Assembly: GCF_014191505.1 (NCBI RefSeq)
Contig: NZ_JACHWS010000003.1
Location: forward strand, 62,001 to 126,000
Length of the DNA: 64,000 nucleotides
From: Hoyosella altamirensis
Lineage (GTDB): Bacteria > Actinomycetota > Actinomycetes > Mycobacteriales > Mycobacteriaceae
Direction: 5' to 3'
Each line of letters starts with the position of its first letter. Position 1 is the stretch's first letter. The notes under the pieces are model-generated. The model worked only from the letters and a program-made list of their open reading frames with translations. It ran no database searches and was not told the origin of the DNA. Shown piece by piece: positions 42,565 to 52,630 of the stretch. Both the position numbers and the translations under genes were made by a program.

Positions 42565-44307
42565 TCATGTGCGCTTCACCCATACCGTATGGCCCGGCCG
42601 CAGCGAGCCGTGCCGGACACTGTCCGAAGCACTACTGAGCAGGACATTCGGTGTCGGCAGGCACACATCGGTGTCGCCAGTATTCACCATAACCAGGACG
42701 TCACCATTGGCGAACGCAAGGCACGCCGTATCCAGGTATTCGGGGAGCCACTCCAGCGACCCATGGCCGAGCCCATAGTTACGCCGGAGCCTAAGAGCCT
42801 CGGTGTACATCGCAAGCACCGATTCCGGATCGTTTCGTTGCACGTCGCGCGCAAACGACTCCCACCCTGCCGGCTGAGGCAGCCACGCAGCACCGCTTTC
42901 ACTGAAACCCGCTGCAGCAGCGCGGCTCTCCCAAGGCAGGGGCACCCGGCTTCCATCGCGGCCTAACCGCTGGCCATCTGTGCGGGCATAGGTCGGATCC
43001 TGTCTGCATGAATGCGGCATCAGAGTGTGGTCCGGGAGCCCTAGTTCCTCCCCTTGGTACAAGTACACACCGCCAGGAAGTCCGAGCATCAATAGCGACG
43101 CTGCACGTGCAAGGGTCTGGCCACGGGCCAGGTCGGGCTGCGGATCGTCAGGGCCGAGTCCATCTCCGGGACGATCTGGCCGCTCGGTGATCCCGAACCG
43201 AGTGACGTGGCGCTGCACGTCATGGTTGGAGAGCACCCACGTCGTCGGCGCACCGACCGCATCGAACGCACGCAGCGAATCCTCGATTACAGTGCGGAAT
43301 CTGGTTGCGTCCCAGGGGCAATTGAGGAACGCAAAATTGAAGGTCTGGTGCATCTCATCGGGTCGCACCCAGTCGGATAGGCGTGGCAGCGGATCGATGC
43401 TCGCCTCGGCGCATAACACCCGGTCATCACCGTACTCAGCCAGGATCTGGCGCCATCTCCGGTAAATGTCGTGCAACGCGGGCTGACCAAACATCGGTGC
43501 TAGGTGCCCCGGATGATCGTCAGTACCGACGCCGTCAGGCCGGCCGTGCCAGTCAGGCAGGTCCTGCTTCTTGACGAGTGAATGCGCGACGTCGACCCGG
43601 AACCCCGCGACTCCGCGGTCGAGCCAGAATCGCAGAATGCGCTCGAACTCGCCATGCACCGCAGCGTTATCCCAGTTGAAGTCGGGCTGAGATGAGTCGA
43701 ACAGATGGAGGTACCACTGTCCCGGCGAGTCATCCACCTCAACGACTCTCGTCCAGGCGGATCCACCGAAGTGGGACTGCCAGTTATTCGGTGGTTCAGC
43801 GCCTTCCGGCCCCTTGCCGTCACGGAAAATGAACATGTCCCGCTCCCGGCTGCCGGGGCCTGCGGCCAGTGCCTTCTGGAACAGGGGGTGCTCGTCGGAA
43901 CAGTGGTTCGGTACGAGGTCGATGATCACCCGGATGCCGAGAGCAGTCGCACGTTCGACCAGGTGGTCGAACGTGGCCAGTGACCCGTACATCGGGGCGA
44001 CATCGCAGTAGTTGCTGACATCGTATCCGCCGTCGCGCTGCGGTGAGGGGTAGAACGGCGACAGCCACACGGCATCGATATCCATCTCGGCAAGCTGTCC
44101 GAGCTCGGCGGTGATGCCTGCAAGATCACCGTTGCCGTCACCGTCGAGGTCACGGAACGAGCGCGGATAGATCTGATAGATCACCGAGGAGCGCCACCAC
44201 CTCGCCGCATCATCCGGCGAGTCGGCGGGGTGTACCGCGAGGAGCGGACCCGATGAGTCGCTAGTGGTCGTCGCATCAGAGTCACATGCAATACGAGTCG
44301 CAGTCAT
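42565..44307 (-). CDS. Alpha-glucosidase, GH13
   Basis: A cytoplasmic GH13 enzyme of 580 residues, of the oligo-1,6-/alpha-1,4-glucosidase group. The N-terminus has a 35-residue polar extension before WWRSSVIYQIYPRSFRDLDG. Catalytic motifs are DLVPNHCSDEH, nucleophile Asp in GFRVDVAHSL, general acid Glu in VLCAEASIDP, and transition-state Asp in VLSNHDVQRH. It would cleave maltose or maltodextrins taken up by the divergent transporter. It is followed by lacI. A second GH13 (49374-50996) is in the same locus; the two differ enough to be distinct paralogs rather than a recent duplication. Confidence 0.94.
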   Translation of the reverse strand: MTATRIACDSDATTTSDSSGPLLAVHPADSPDDAARWWRSSVIYQIYPRSFRDLDGDGNGDLAGITAELGQLAEMDIDAVWLSPFYPSPQRDGGYDVSNYCDVAPMYGSLATFDHLVERATALGIRVIIDLVPNHCSDEHPLFQKALAAGPGSRERDMFIFRDGKGPEGAEPPNNWQSHFGGSAWTRVVEVDDSPGQWYLHLFDSSQPDFNWDNAAVHGEFERILRFWLDRGVAGFRVDVAHSLVKKQDLPDWHGRPDGVGTDDHPGHLAPMFGQPALHDIYRRWRQILAEYGDDRVLCAEASIDPLPRLSDWVRPDEMHQTFNFAFLNCPWDATRFRTVIEDSLRAFDAVGAPTTWVLSNHDVQRHVTRFGITERPDRPGDGLGPDDPQPDLARGQTLARAASLLMLGLPGGVYLYQGEELGLPDHTLMPHSCRQDPTYARTDGQRLGRDGSRVPLPWESRAAAAGFSESGAAWLPQPAGWESFARDVQRNDPESVLAMYTEALRLRRNYGLGHGSLEWLPEYLDTACLAFANGDVLVMVNTGDTDVCLPTPNVLLSSASDSVRHGSLRPGHTVWVKRT

Positions 44308-44324
44308 GCCTCACATCGTACGGA

Positions 44325-44344
44325 ATATGGAAGCGCTTGCATAT
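44325..44344. promoter_or_regulatory. LacI-type operator between the divergent maltose genes
   Basis: ATATGGAAGCGCTTGCATAT, a 20-bp palindrome with one mismatched pair around the AAGCGCTT core typical of LacI/MalR-family sites. It lies 18 bp upstream of the GH13 ATG (44307), where binding would block that gene's promoter. Confidence 0.72.
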
Positions 44345-44394
44345 ACCTTGAGCATGTCTTCTACTTTTTTCTGTCGCAGTCTAGACACATTCTC

Positions 44395-44406
44395 TGCAAT
44401 CGCTTA
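44395..44406 (+). promoter_or_regulatory. Possible second, weaker LacI-type site before malE
   Basis: TGCAATCGCTTA resembles the core of the site at 44325-44344 with two changes. It lies 61 bp upstream of the binding-protein ATG and could serve as the second operator of the divergent region. Confidence 0.4.
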
Positions 44407-44466
44407 CCGTTGTGATTCACTTCACCTCTGACCTTCTGCGCGCATCCGATCACACGGAGAATTCGA

Positions 44467-45708
44467 ATGAACAGACGTACCCGCCTCACAACAGGCGTGG
44501 CTGCGACCCTGGCGACGACGCTGCTCGCGTCGTGTGCCTCCGGCGAAGGACAGGGCGAGGCTGTACAGCAGTTCCTCGGCCAGTCCGGCGGCCCGATCAC
44601 CATCTGGGCCGGCGAAGAAGCGATCGCCGGTCTCACCGAGATCGCAAACGAGTACGAGGCGGACACCGGCATTCCGGTGCGCTTTGTCCAGCGCGACGCC
44701 AGCCCACAGACGATGAGTGAATTCATCACCCAATCACCAATGGGGCAGGGTCCTGACCTTCTCATGTCTCCGCACGACAATCTGGGCCAACTCGTCGCCA
44801 ACGGCCTGCTCATGCCCATCGAACTCGGGGAACAGAGCGAGGATTTCCTTGACGTCGCGATGCAAGCGGTCGCGTATGAAGGCGTCGTCTACGGCGTGCC
44901 CTTCGCTGTGGAGAACGTCGCGGTCCTCCGCAACAACGAACTCACCACGCACACCCCCGAGACCTTCGACGATCTCATTGCTGACGGCCAGGCCCTGGTC
45001 GAAGCAGGCCAAGCAGATTTCCCAATTTCAATCCCACAAGACCCAAGCCTGGGAGATCCCTACCACCTCTACCCGCTCCAAACATCTTTCGGAGCACCCG
45101 TTTTCGGCATGGATGAAGACGGCTCGTACACCACCGAACTGGCCATGGGCGGAGAATCCGGCGAGGCGTTCGCTGAATATCTCGCCGGTCTTGGCGCGGC
45201 CGGTGTCCTCAATACGTCGCTCACACCGGATATCGGAAAGGATGCGTTCGTCTCTGGACGCGCGCCCTACATCATTTCCGGCCCGTGGAACCTCAATGAT
45301 TTCCAGGACGCCGACATGGACCTCACGCTGTTGCCGGTGCCGACAGCTGGCGGACAGACCGCTCAGCCGTTCGTGGGCGTACAGGCAGTCTTCATGAACG
45401 CAAATTCTGGAAATTCGTTGCCCGCCAATGACTTCCTCGTCAACTATCTCACGCGGCTCGACACCCAGCTCGCCATTTTCGACTCCGTCGGACGCCCACC
45501 TGCCCTCAACGACGCAATCGACGCGATCGCAGACAGGCCGCTGCTGACTGCCTACGCCGAACTCGCGGAAGCGGGCGCACCCATGCCCGCGATCCCGGAA
45601 ATGCGCTCCGTGTGGACGTTCTGGGGCACCACACAGAACGGCATCGTCGAAGGCCAGGGTGAACCCGCCCTGCTCTGGCGCCGCATGATCGCGAACATCG
45701 AGAACTAA
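44467..45708 (+). CDS. malE: Maltose/maltodextrin-binding lipoprotein
   Basis: Family 1 sugar-binding protein of 413 residues. Basic N-terminus (NRRTRLTTG), hydrophobic core, lipobox LLASC with lipidated Cys23. The mature part starts GPITIWAGEEAIAGLTEIAN, and ends with the typical PEMRSVWTFWGTTQNGIVEG motif of maltose-binding proteins. The ATG has GGAG seven bases upstream. It is the first gene of malE-F-G-ATPase-GH13; co-localised glucosidases support a maltodextrin ligand. Confidence 0.93.
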   Translation: MNRRTRLTTGVAATLATTLLASCASGEGQGEAVQQFLGQSGGPITIWAGEEAIAGLTEIANEYEADTGIPVRFVQRDASPQTMSEFITQSPMGQGPDLLMSPHDNLGQLVANGLLMPIELGEQSEDFLDVAMQAVAYEGVVYGVPFAVENVAVLRNNELTTHTPETFDDLIADGQALVEAGQADFPISIPQDPSLGDPYHLYPLQTSFGAPVFGMDEDGSYTTELAMGGESGEAFAEYLAGLGAAGVLNTSLTPDIGKDAFVSGRAPYIISGPWNLNDFQDADMDLTLLPVPTAGGQTAQPFVGVQAVFMNANSGNSLPANDFLVNYLTRLDTQLAIFDSVGRPPALNDAIDAIADRPLLTAYAELAEAGAPMPAIPEMRSVWTFWGTTQNGIVEGQGEPALLWRRMIANIEN

Positions 45709-45716
45709 GGACCCCC

Positions 45717-47336
45717 ATGACCTCGCAGATCACAGCTTCCCTGGAACCCGGGACTCCGGCACCGCGGCCCGAAAGCACACCGTCCAGGAAGAGAACTTCA
45801 CACAGCCACGGGTTCAGCGGTGGCTTCGTCGTCAAGCTCGTACTGATGGCGCTGATCAACGCGTTCGGGCTGTACGGCATCCTCGCGTCGTGGGCGGTGG
45901 GCAACAACGGAATCCTCTGGTTCCTCGTCGCCGCCCTCGCCGTCGTCAACATCGTTTACTTCGCACCCACGCGGAAACTTCTTCCGGCCAAGTACCTCGC
46001 CCCTGGTCTGATCTTCCTGCTCATTTTCCAGGTTTTCGTGGTGATATACACGGCTGGCGTGGCGTTCACCAACTACGGCGACGGTCACAACTCTTCGAAA
46101 GAAGATGCGATACGCGCTCTGGTGCAACAGCATGAGCGGCGTGTTGACGGGACCCCTCAGTTCCCGATTTCCGTGGTCCAGAGTGAGGGCGGCGAACTCG
46201 GCTTCGCCACCGCCGGATCTGGTGAAACGGTGCTGGTGGGCACTGGTAACGCCGCTTTCCAGCCCGTTGCGGGTGCCGAAACGGGCGCCAATGGGTTCCC
46301 CGTTTCGGTGCCTGGCTACGAGGTGCTCGGTTTCCCGGACGTGATCGCGCGGCAGGACTCGATCAGTGAGCTCCGCATTCCGATGGACGGTGACAGCTTC
46401 CTTCGCACCAACGACGGACGGGTTGCGTTCGTCTACGAGCAGGGACTTGTCTACAACGAGGCCACAGACACGATGACGGCGGCCGACGGGACCGTCTACA
46501 CCGCGACCGAAACGGGAAACTTTGTTTCCGCCGATGGCGAGGTGCTCTCTCCAGGCTGGACGGCGAACGTCGGATTCGCCAACTTCGGTGCGATCTTCGA
46601 CAAGGACGTGCTGGGCGGACCGTTCCTCTCCGTCACCTTGTGGACCTTTGCCTTCGCACTACTGTCGGTGGCCACGACTTTCTTCCTCGGCCTCTTCATC
46701 GCGATGCTCTTCAATGACGCGTCGATGCGCGGGAGAAGCGTCTACCGGGCGGTCATCATTCTCCCCTACGCATTCCCGGGGTTCTTGTCGATCCTGATCT
46801 GGGCCGGACTGCTCAACCGGGACTTCGGATTCATCAACGACGTCGTGCTCGGCGGTGCGGCTATACCTTGGCTAAACGATCCCTGGCTAGCCAAGCTCAG
46901 CCTGGTGCTGGTGAATTTATGGCTGGGATTCCCGTACATGTTTCTGATCGCGACGGGTGCGCTGCAGTCGATACCCGCGGAGCTCTACGAGTCCGCGCGC
47001 ATGGACGGCGCCGGCAGGTGGCGCGCATTCAAGTTCGTCACGCTACCGCTGCTACTGGTTGCTGTCGGCCCCATGCTGATCGCCTGCTTCGCGATGAACT
47101 TCAACAACTTCAACCTCATTTACCTGCTGACTTCTGGCGGCCCGCGGGACCTGGATTCGACTACCGGGGTGGGCTCGACGGACATCCTCATCACGTTCGT
47201 CTACAAGCTCGCGTTTGAGACCGGCGCGAATCAGTACGGGCTCGCGAGCGCGGTTTCCATCCTCATCTTCATCATGGTCGCGGTGGTCTCCGCGATTGCG
47301 TTCCGCCGCAGCAAAGCACTCGAGGAGATCAGCTGA
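45717..47336 (+). CDS. malF: Maltose ABC transporter permease MalF
   Basis: Permease of 539 residues, long because it contains a large extracellular P2-like loop (about residues 115-300, soluble and rich in Gly/Thr/Asp: VQSEGGELGFATAGSGETVL), as in enterobacterial MalF. After it come the six core transmembrane helices and the EAA loop (LYESARMDGAGRWRAFKFVT). The loop contacts the binding protein. It begins 8 bp after malE and ends 1 bp before malG. Confidence 0.93.
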   Translation: MTSQITASLEPGTPAPRPESTPSRKRTSHSHGFSGGFVVKLVLMALINAFGLYGILASWAVGNNGILWFLVAALAVVNIVYFAPTRKLLPAKYLAPGLIFLLIFQVFVVIYTAGVAFTNYGDGHNSSKEDAIRALVQQHERRVDGTPQFPISVVQSEGGELGFATAGSGETVLVGTGNAAFQPVAGAETGANGFPVSVPGYEVLGFPDVIARQDSISELRIPMDGDSFLRTNDGRVAFVYEQGLVYNEATDTMTAADGTVYTATETGNFVSADGEVLSPGWTANVGFANFGAIFDKDVLGGPFLSVTLWTFAFALLSVATTFFLGLFIAMLFNDASMRGRSVYRAVIILPYAFPGFLSILIWAGLLNRDFGFINDVVLGGAAIPWLNDPWLAKLSLVLVNLWLGFPYMFLIATGALQSIPAELYESARMDGAGRWRAFKFVTLPLLLVAVGPMLIACFAMNFNNFNLIYLLTSGGPRDLDSTTGVGSTDILITFVYKLAFETGANQYGLASAVSILIFIMVAVVSAIAFRRSKALEEIS

Positions 47337-47337
47337 C

Positions 47338-48240
47338 ATGTCCACCACTACACCTACCGAATCACAAGTTGTTTACAACAAGCGACCTGCCTGGGAAACC
47401 TTCCGCCGCAGCGGATGGCGTCACGCAGTTGCGGCAGTCATCGTCGTCTACGCTGTCTTCCCGCTGCTATACGCGTTCTCAGCCTCAGTCGGAGACGCCG
47501 GTACGCTGCTCGGCTCCAACCAGCTCTTCGCCACCTTCTCCCTCGAGAACTTCCGCGAACTGTTCTCCGACCCCCAGAACCCATTCCTGCGCTGGTTCGC
47601 GAACTCACTGATCGTCGCCTCCACTACCGCGATCGGCGCGGTCATGATGGGCGCAGCCGCCGCATACGCGTTCTCACGGTTCCGGTTCAAGGGCCGTAAG
47701 ACCGGTCTGATGAGCCTTCTCATCATTCAGATGTTTCCGCAGCTCCTGGCATTCGTAGCGATCTTCCTGCTCCTCGCCACGCTGTCTGACATCTACCCGT
47801 TTCTCGGCCTCAACTCGCTCCTCGGCCTGATCATGGTGTACCTCGGCGGGGCGCTCGGTGCGAACACGTTCCTCATGTACGGCGTCTTCAACACCGTTCC
47901 CCGTGAACTAGATGAAGCCGCACGCATGGATGGCGCGACACACGCACAGATCTACTGGACGATCATCCTCCGGCTGATCAAACCAATCCTTGTGGTGGTC
48001 GGCCTGCTGTCCTTCATCGCGGCGTTTTCCGACTTCCTGATGGCGCGCATCATCCTTCAAGACCCCGATCGCTGGACCGTCGCAGTTGGCCTCTACCAGT
48101 TCGTATCGGTCGAGTTCGGTGAAAAATGGGGCGTCTTCACCGCAGGCGCAGTGGTGTCGGCGCTACCCGTAGTCCTGCTCTTCCTGTTCCTGCAGCGCTT
48201 CATCGTGTCGGGCCTCACCGGCGGCGCCGTCAAAGGCTGA
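47338..48240 (+). CDS. malG: Maltose ABC transporter permease MalG
   Basis: Permease of 300 residues with six transmembrane helices, the EAA motif ELDEAARMDGATHAQIYWTI, and a C-terminal end typical of MalG (QRFIVSGLTGGAVKG). The ATG at 47338 follows the malF stop by one base (TGACATG); the frame is open upstream inside malF. It pairs with MalF in the membrane. Confidence 0.93.
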   Translation: MSTTTPTESQVVYNKRPAWETFRRSGWRHAVAAVIVVYAVFPLLYAFSASVGDAGTLLGSNQLFATFSLENFRELFSDPQNPFLRWFANSLIVASTTAIGAVMMGAAAAYAFSRFRFKGRKTGLMSLLIIQMFPQLLAFVAIFLLLATLSDIYPFLGLNSLLGLIMVYLGGALGANTFLMYGVFNTVPRELDEAARMDGATHAQIYWTIILRLIKPILVVVGLLSFIAAFSDFLMARIILQDPDRWTVAVGLYQFVSVEFGEKWGVFTAGAVVSALPVVLLFLFLQRFIVSGLTGGAVKG

Positions 48241-48269
48241 CTCAAACCACACCAGAGATTGGAATCCAC

Positions 48270-49355
<1,086 letters not shown>

Positions 49356-49373
49356 GCACAAGATTGGAGCAGC

Positions 49374-50996
49374 ATGGAGAACTGGTGGAAATCCGCCGTT
49401 GTCTACCAGGTGTATATCCGCAGCTTCGCCGATGGCAACGGCGACGGGATCGGCGACCTGCCTGGCCTGCGGGAAAAGCTTCCCTACCTGTCATCCCTGG
49501 GCATCGACGCCATCTGGATCACGCCCTGGTATACCTCGCCGATGGTGGACGCCGGGTACGACGTCGCAGATTTTCGCGACATCGATCCGTCATACGGAAC
49601 CTTGCGTGACGCAGAAGCCCTGATCGGCGAAGCGCACGCGCTCGGCATCAAGGTGATCATCGATATCGTCCCCAACCACACGTCATCTGACCACACGTGG
49701 TTTCAAGCGGCGTTGCGTGACGAACCAAACGCGAAGCAGCGCTATATCTTCCGGCGCGGGCGGGGAGCCGACGGAAGCAGCCCGCCCAATGACTGGACCA
49801 GCGCATTTGGCGGACCGGCCTGGACGCGATTGCCGAACGGCGAGTGGTACCTCCACATGTTCGCGCCCGAACAGCCTGACCTCAACTGGGAAAATCCAGA
49901 GGTCCGGCAAGAGTTCGAAGACATCCTTGCCTTCTGGTTTGCCCGCGGCATCGACGGTTTCCGGATCGACGTCGCGCATGGCCTCGTCAAAAACCCCGAG
50001 CTCCCCGACGCGGGACCGCGCCCGGAAGACTGGCGGACTCAGCCGCATCCTGCGCGCGACCAGGACGCGGTTCACGACATATATCGCAGCTGGCGCAAGG
50101 TAGCGGAAACGTTCGCCCCAGAACGGATCTTCGTCGCGGAAGCAGTCGTCCCCACCAACGAGCGACTCGCCCGCTACCTCCGGCCGGGCGAACTTCACAC
50201 CGCGTTCCAGTTCGACTTCACACGAGCGCCGTGGCGGGCTGACTCATTGCGGCACGTGATCGACGATGCCGTCTCCCAGGCTGCGACGGTCGGAGCGCCA
50301 GCGACGTGGGTGTTATCCAGCCACGACATTCCACGGCCAGTCACTCGCTATGCCCGCTCGCAGCCGGAGTTCGACGTGCAGCCCGAGTGGGATCGGGCAC
50401 GGTGGTCAGCGGAAGAACCGGACCTCGAACTTGGGAAGCGGCGCGCACGCGCCGCCGCACTGCTTCAACTCGCCCTTCCCGGTACGGCCTACATCTACCA
50501 GGGCGATGAGCTCGGTTTAGATGAGGTGGAGAACCTTCCCCCTGCGGCCCGGAACGACCCGACGTGGGCACAGTCCGGCTACACAGATGTGGGCCGTGAC
50601 GGGTGCCGCGTCCCGCTGCCCTGGTCTGGAACATCACCACCATTTGGATTTTCACCCGAGGCATCCCCCGCTGACCCCTGGCTGCCGCAACCGGAACACT
50701 GGGAGTCGCGGACAGTGCTGGACCAGCAGAATGACAATGCGTCCTCTGTATGGCTGTATCGATCTGCGATCCACCTTCGGACGGCGCTCTTTCCAGCCGA
50801 GACCGAACTAGAGTGGCTCCCGTTCGCCGGTCACGTGCTCGCGTTCCAGCGGGGTGACTCGCAGTGCTGGGTGAACTTGGGTGACGAGCCGATAGAGCTG
50901 CCTGCCGGGTGGGAAGTCGTCCTGGAATCGTCACGGACTCATGGCGACAGATTGCCCTCTGATACCGCTGTGTGGATGACGCGGTCACCCTTTTAA
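49374..50996 (+). CDS. Alpha-glucosidase, GH13 (second copy in the locus)
   Basis: A 540-residue GH13 enzyme starting at the catalytic domain (NWWKSAVVYQVYIRSFADGN). Motifs: DIVPNHTSSDHTWF, nucleophile Asp in GFRIDVAHGL, general acid Glu in IFVAEAVVP, transition-state Asp in VLSSHDIPRPVTRYA. There is no signal peptide, so it acts in the cytoplasm. It ends the mal operon, 18 bp after the ATPase. It is homologous to, but clearly different from, the enzyme at 42565-44307, which suggests different linkage or chain-length preference. Confidence 0.94.
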   Translation: MENWWKSAVVYQVYIRSFADGNGDGIGDLPGLREKLPYLSSLGIDAIWITPWYTSPMVDAGYDVADFRDIDPSYGTLRDAEALIGEAHALGIKVIIDIVPNHTSSDHTWFQAALRDEPNAKQRYIFRRGRGADGSSPPNDWTSAFGGPAWTRLPNGEWYLHMFAPEQPDLNWENPEVRQEFEDILAFWFARGIDGFRIDVAHGLVKNPELPDAGPRPEDWRTQPHPARDQDAVHDIYRSWRKVAETFAPERIFVAEAVVPTNERLARYLRPGELHTAFQFDFTRAPWRADSLRHVIDDAVSQAATVGAPATWVLSSHDIPRPVTRYARSQPEFDVQPEWDRARWSAEEPDLELGKRRARAAALLQLALPGTAYIYQGDELGLDEVENLPPAARNDPTWAQSGYTDVGRDGCRVPLPWSGTSPPFGFSPEASPADPWLPQPEHWESRTVLDQQNDNASSVWLYRSAIHLRTALFPAETELEWLPFAGHVLAFQRGDSQCWVNLGDEPIELPAGWEVVLESSRTHGDRLPSDTAVWMTRSPF

Positions 50997-51018
50997 GGAT
51001 CGCCTCTCAAGCGCCCAC

Positions 51019-51038
51019 TGCACCATTGCCCCGGTGCA
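51019..51038 (+). terminator. Possible terminator after the maltose operon
   Basis: TGCACC, an 8-base loop, GGTGCA: a short perfect stem 22 bp after the GH13 stop. It has no T-tract and is only a weak candidate. Confidence 0.35.
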
Positions 51039-51110
51039 TCGGGAAGTGGGACCATTGGGATGCCGGGGCCACCCCTCGACGCTCGATTGCTCAGCAAGGA
51101 AGTGACGGAA

Positions 51111-51743
51111 ATGGCATGGCGAATCAAGGCGAATTACTACGAAGGATGTAACTGTGCGCTGGGATGCCCGTGCAATATGAATGGCTTCCCCTCGCACGGC
51201 TACTGCGAAGGCGTGGTGGGGTTCAAGATCAAAGAAGGTGATCGCGAAGGAACCGACCTCGCGGGAGCGAAAGTCGCGAGTGCGGTGAAGTGGCCCGGAG
51301 CCATCCACGAAGGCAACGGCACGATGGTGCTTTTCATCGACGCCACCGAAGAACAGCGCGAAGCACTCATTCCCATTCTCACCGCCGAGGATCCGGGACT
51401 GCCCTGGGAAATACTCGCCGCCACAGTGAGCGAGGTTCACGGACCTTTCTTCGAGACAATCGATATCGATGACAACGCCATGGACTCGCAGCTACGAGTG
51501 GGTGACAAGTTGTCCATGAACATGGAGAGCTTCCGGGATCCTGTGAGCGGCGCAAAGCACGTCCCTCACATGATCCTCAAAGACGGGTTCATCTTCCAGG
51601 ATGGGGCGATTGGAACAACATCGGTTCTGACGCTCAACGCTGACGGAGTGACCTTCGACCACGCGGGCAACAACGCGTACTACTCCGAAGTGGAGTGGTC
51701 CAGCGACAACCGGATGGCCCCTGTGATAACGCCGCAGCCCTGA
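51111..51743 (+). CDS. DUF1326 protein
   Basis: A 210-residue cytoplasmic protein of the DUF1326 family. Its N-terminal cysteine cluster ANYYEGCNCALGCPCNMNGF is the family hallmark and looks metal- or redox-active. The rest is a beta-rich domain (VKWPGAIHEGNGTMVLFIDA, LKDGFIFQDGAIGTTSVLTL). The ATG at 51111 (MAWRIKANYY) has AAGGA upstream; 17 open codons before it are not conserved. A DUF2182 membrane protein gene follows after 23 bp, a known pairing in bacteria. Function unknown. Confidence 0.88.
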   Translation: MAWRIKANYYEGCNCALGCPCNMNGFPSHGYCEGVVGFKIKEGDREGTDLAGAKVASAVKWPGAIHEGNGTMVLFIDATEEQREALIPILTAEDPGLPWEILAATVSEVHGPFFETIDIDDNAMDSQLRVGDKLSMNMESFRDPVSGAKHVPHMILKDGFIFQDGAIGTTSVLTLNADGVTFDHAGNNAYYSEVEWSSDNRMAPVITPQP

Positions 51744-51766
51744 AATCACCCCGGAAACCACACCAG

Positions 51767-52612
51767 ATGACCGAGGTTCACAAGGCCGCCAGAACCGATA
51801 CTCCGCGCATGGCGTACAGCGTCCTCGAGCGCAGAGCAACTGTCACGATCGTCGGGATGCTGCTCGTGCTCGCGGGCGCCGCGTGGTGGTGGACCGTCCG
51901 TACCGCGCACGACATGCAGTCGATGGTTCAGGGCCTCGCTTCGATAGGCGCGCCCATGTCTTTCGACATGGGCGTCCTCATCTTTCTGGTCATGTGGACC
52001 ACAATGATGGTCGCGATGATGTTCCCCACCATCGCACCGATCGTCCTGCTCCATCGCCTCGTGATGCGGCGCCAGAATCGCGGTAGCGCCCCCACAACGG
52101 CATTCGTACTGGGGTATCTCGTTGTGTGGACCGCTGCCGGGCTCGTTCCGCTGGCGCTGCTCCTCGCGTTCCGCAATGTCGCGCACGACGCGGGGTGGGT
52201 GACGGTCGCTGCGGGTGGTGTGCTGATAGTTGCGGGCGCGTACCAATTCACGCCATGGAAACAGAAATGCCTGCGAGCGTGTCGTACCCCGTTGTCTTTC
52301 CTGGCGACGCACGACTTCGGTAACGGCCTGCGGGGAACATTCCGGACTGGCGCGGCACATGGCCTTTACTGCCTCGGGTGCTGCTGGGCTCTCATGTCAG
52401 TTCTTCTGGTTGTCGGCCTGATGAACCTGGCCTGGATGGCGGTCCTCGCAGCCGTATTCCTGGCTGAAAAGCACTCGAGCCGGGGCGTTCTGCTTACCCG
52501 CATAGTCGGAACCGCGGTAGTCGCCCTCGGAATCGCGATCATCGTCCATCCCCCCGTCCTGGAATCCGTCGCGCCCACACCTGGCGTGACGGAGCCGATG
52601 CCGGGCATGTGA
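51767..52612 (+). CDS. DUF2182 predicted metal-binding membrane protein
   Basis: A 281-residue integral membrane protein with about seven transmembrane helices. Conserved elements of DUF2182 are MWTTMMVAMMFPTIAPIVLL (methionine-rich helix), YQFTPWKQKCLRACRTPLSF with two cysteines, and GAAHGLYCLGCCWALMSVLL with three cysteines. These Cys and Met residues suggest a metal, perhaps copper, but this is not established. The ATG at 51767 has only a weak Shine-Dalgarno. It forms a pair with the upstream DUF1326 gene. Confidence 0.87.
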   Translation: MTEVHKAARTDTPRMAYSVLERRATVTIVGMLLVLAGAAWWWTVRTAHDMQSMVQGLASIGAPMSFDMGVLIFLVMWTTMMVAMMFPTIAPIVLLHRLVMRRQNRGSAPTTAFVLGYLVVWTAAGLVPLALLLAFRNVAHDAGWVTVAAGGVLIVAGAYQFTPWKQKCLRACRTPLSFLATHDFGNGLRGTFRTGAAHGLYCLGCCWALMSVLLVVGLMNLAWMAVLAAVFLAEKHSSRGVLLTRIVGTAVVALGIAIIVHPPVLESVAPTPGVTEPMPGM

Positions 52613-52630
52613 CGCTACGAGGTCAACTGG

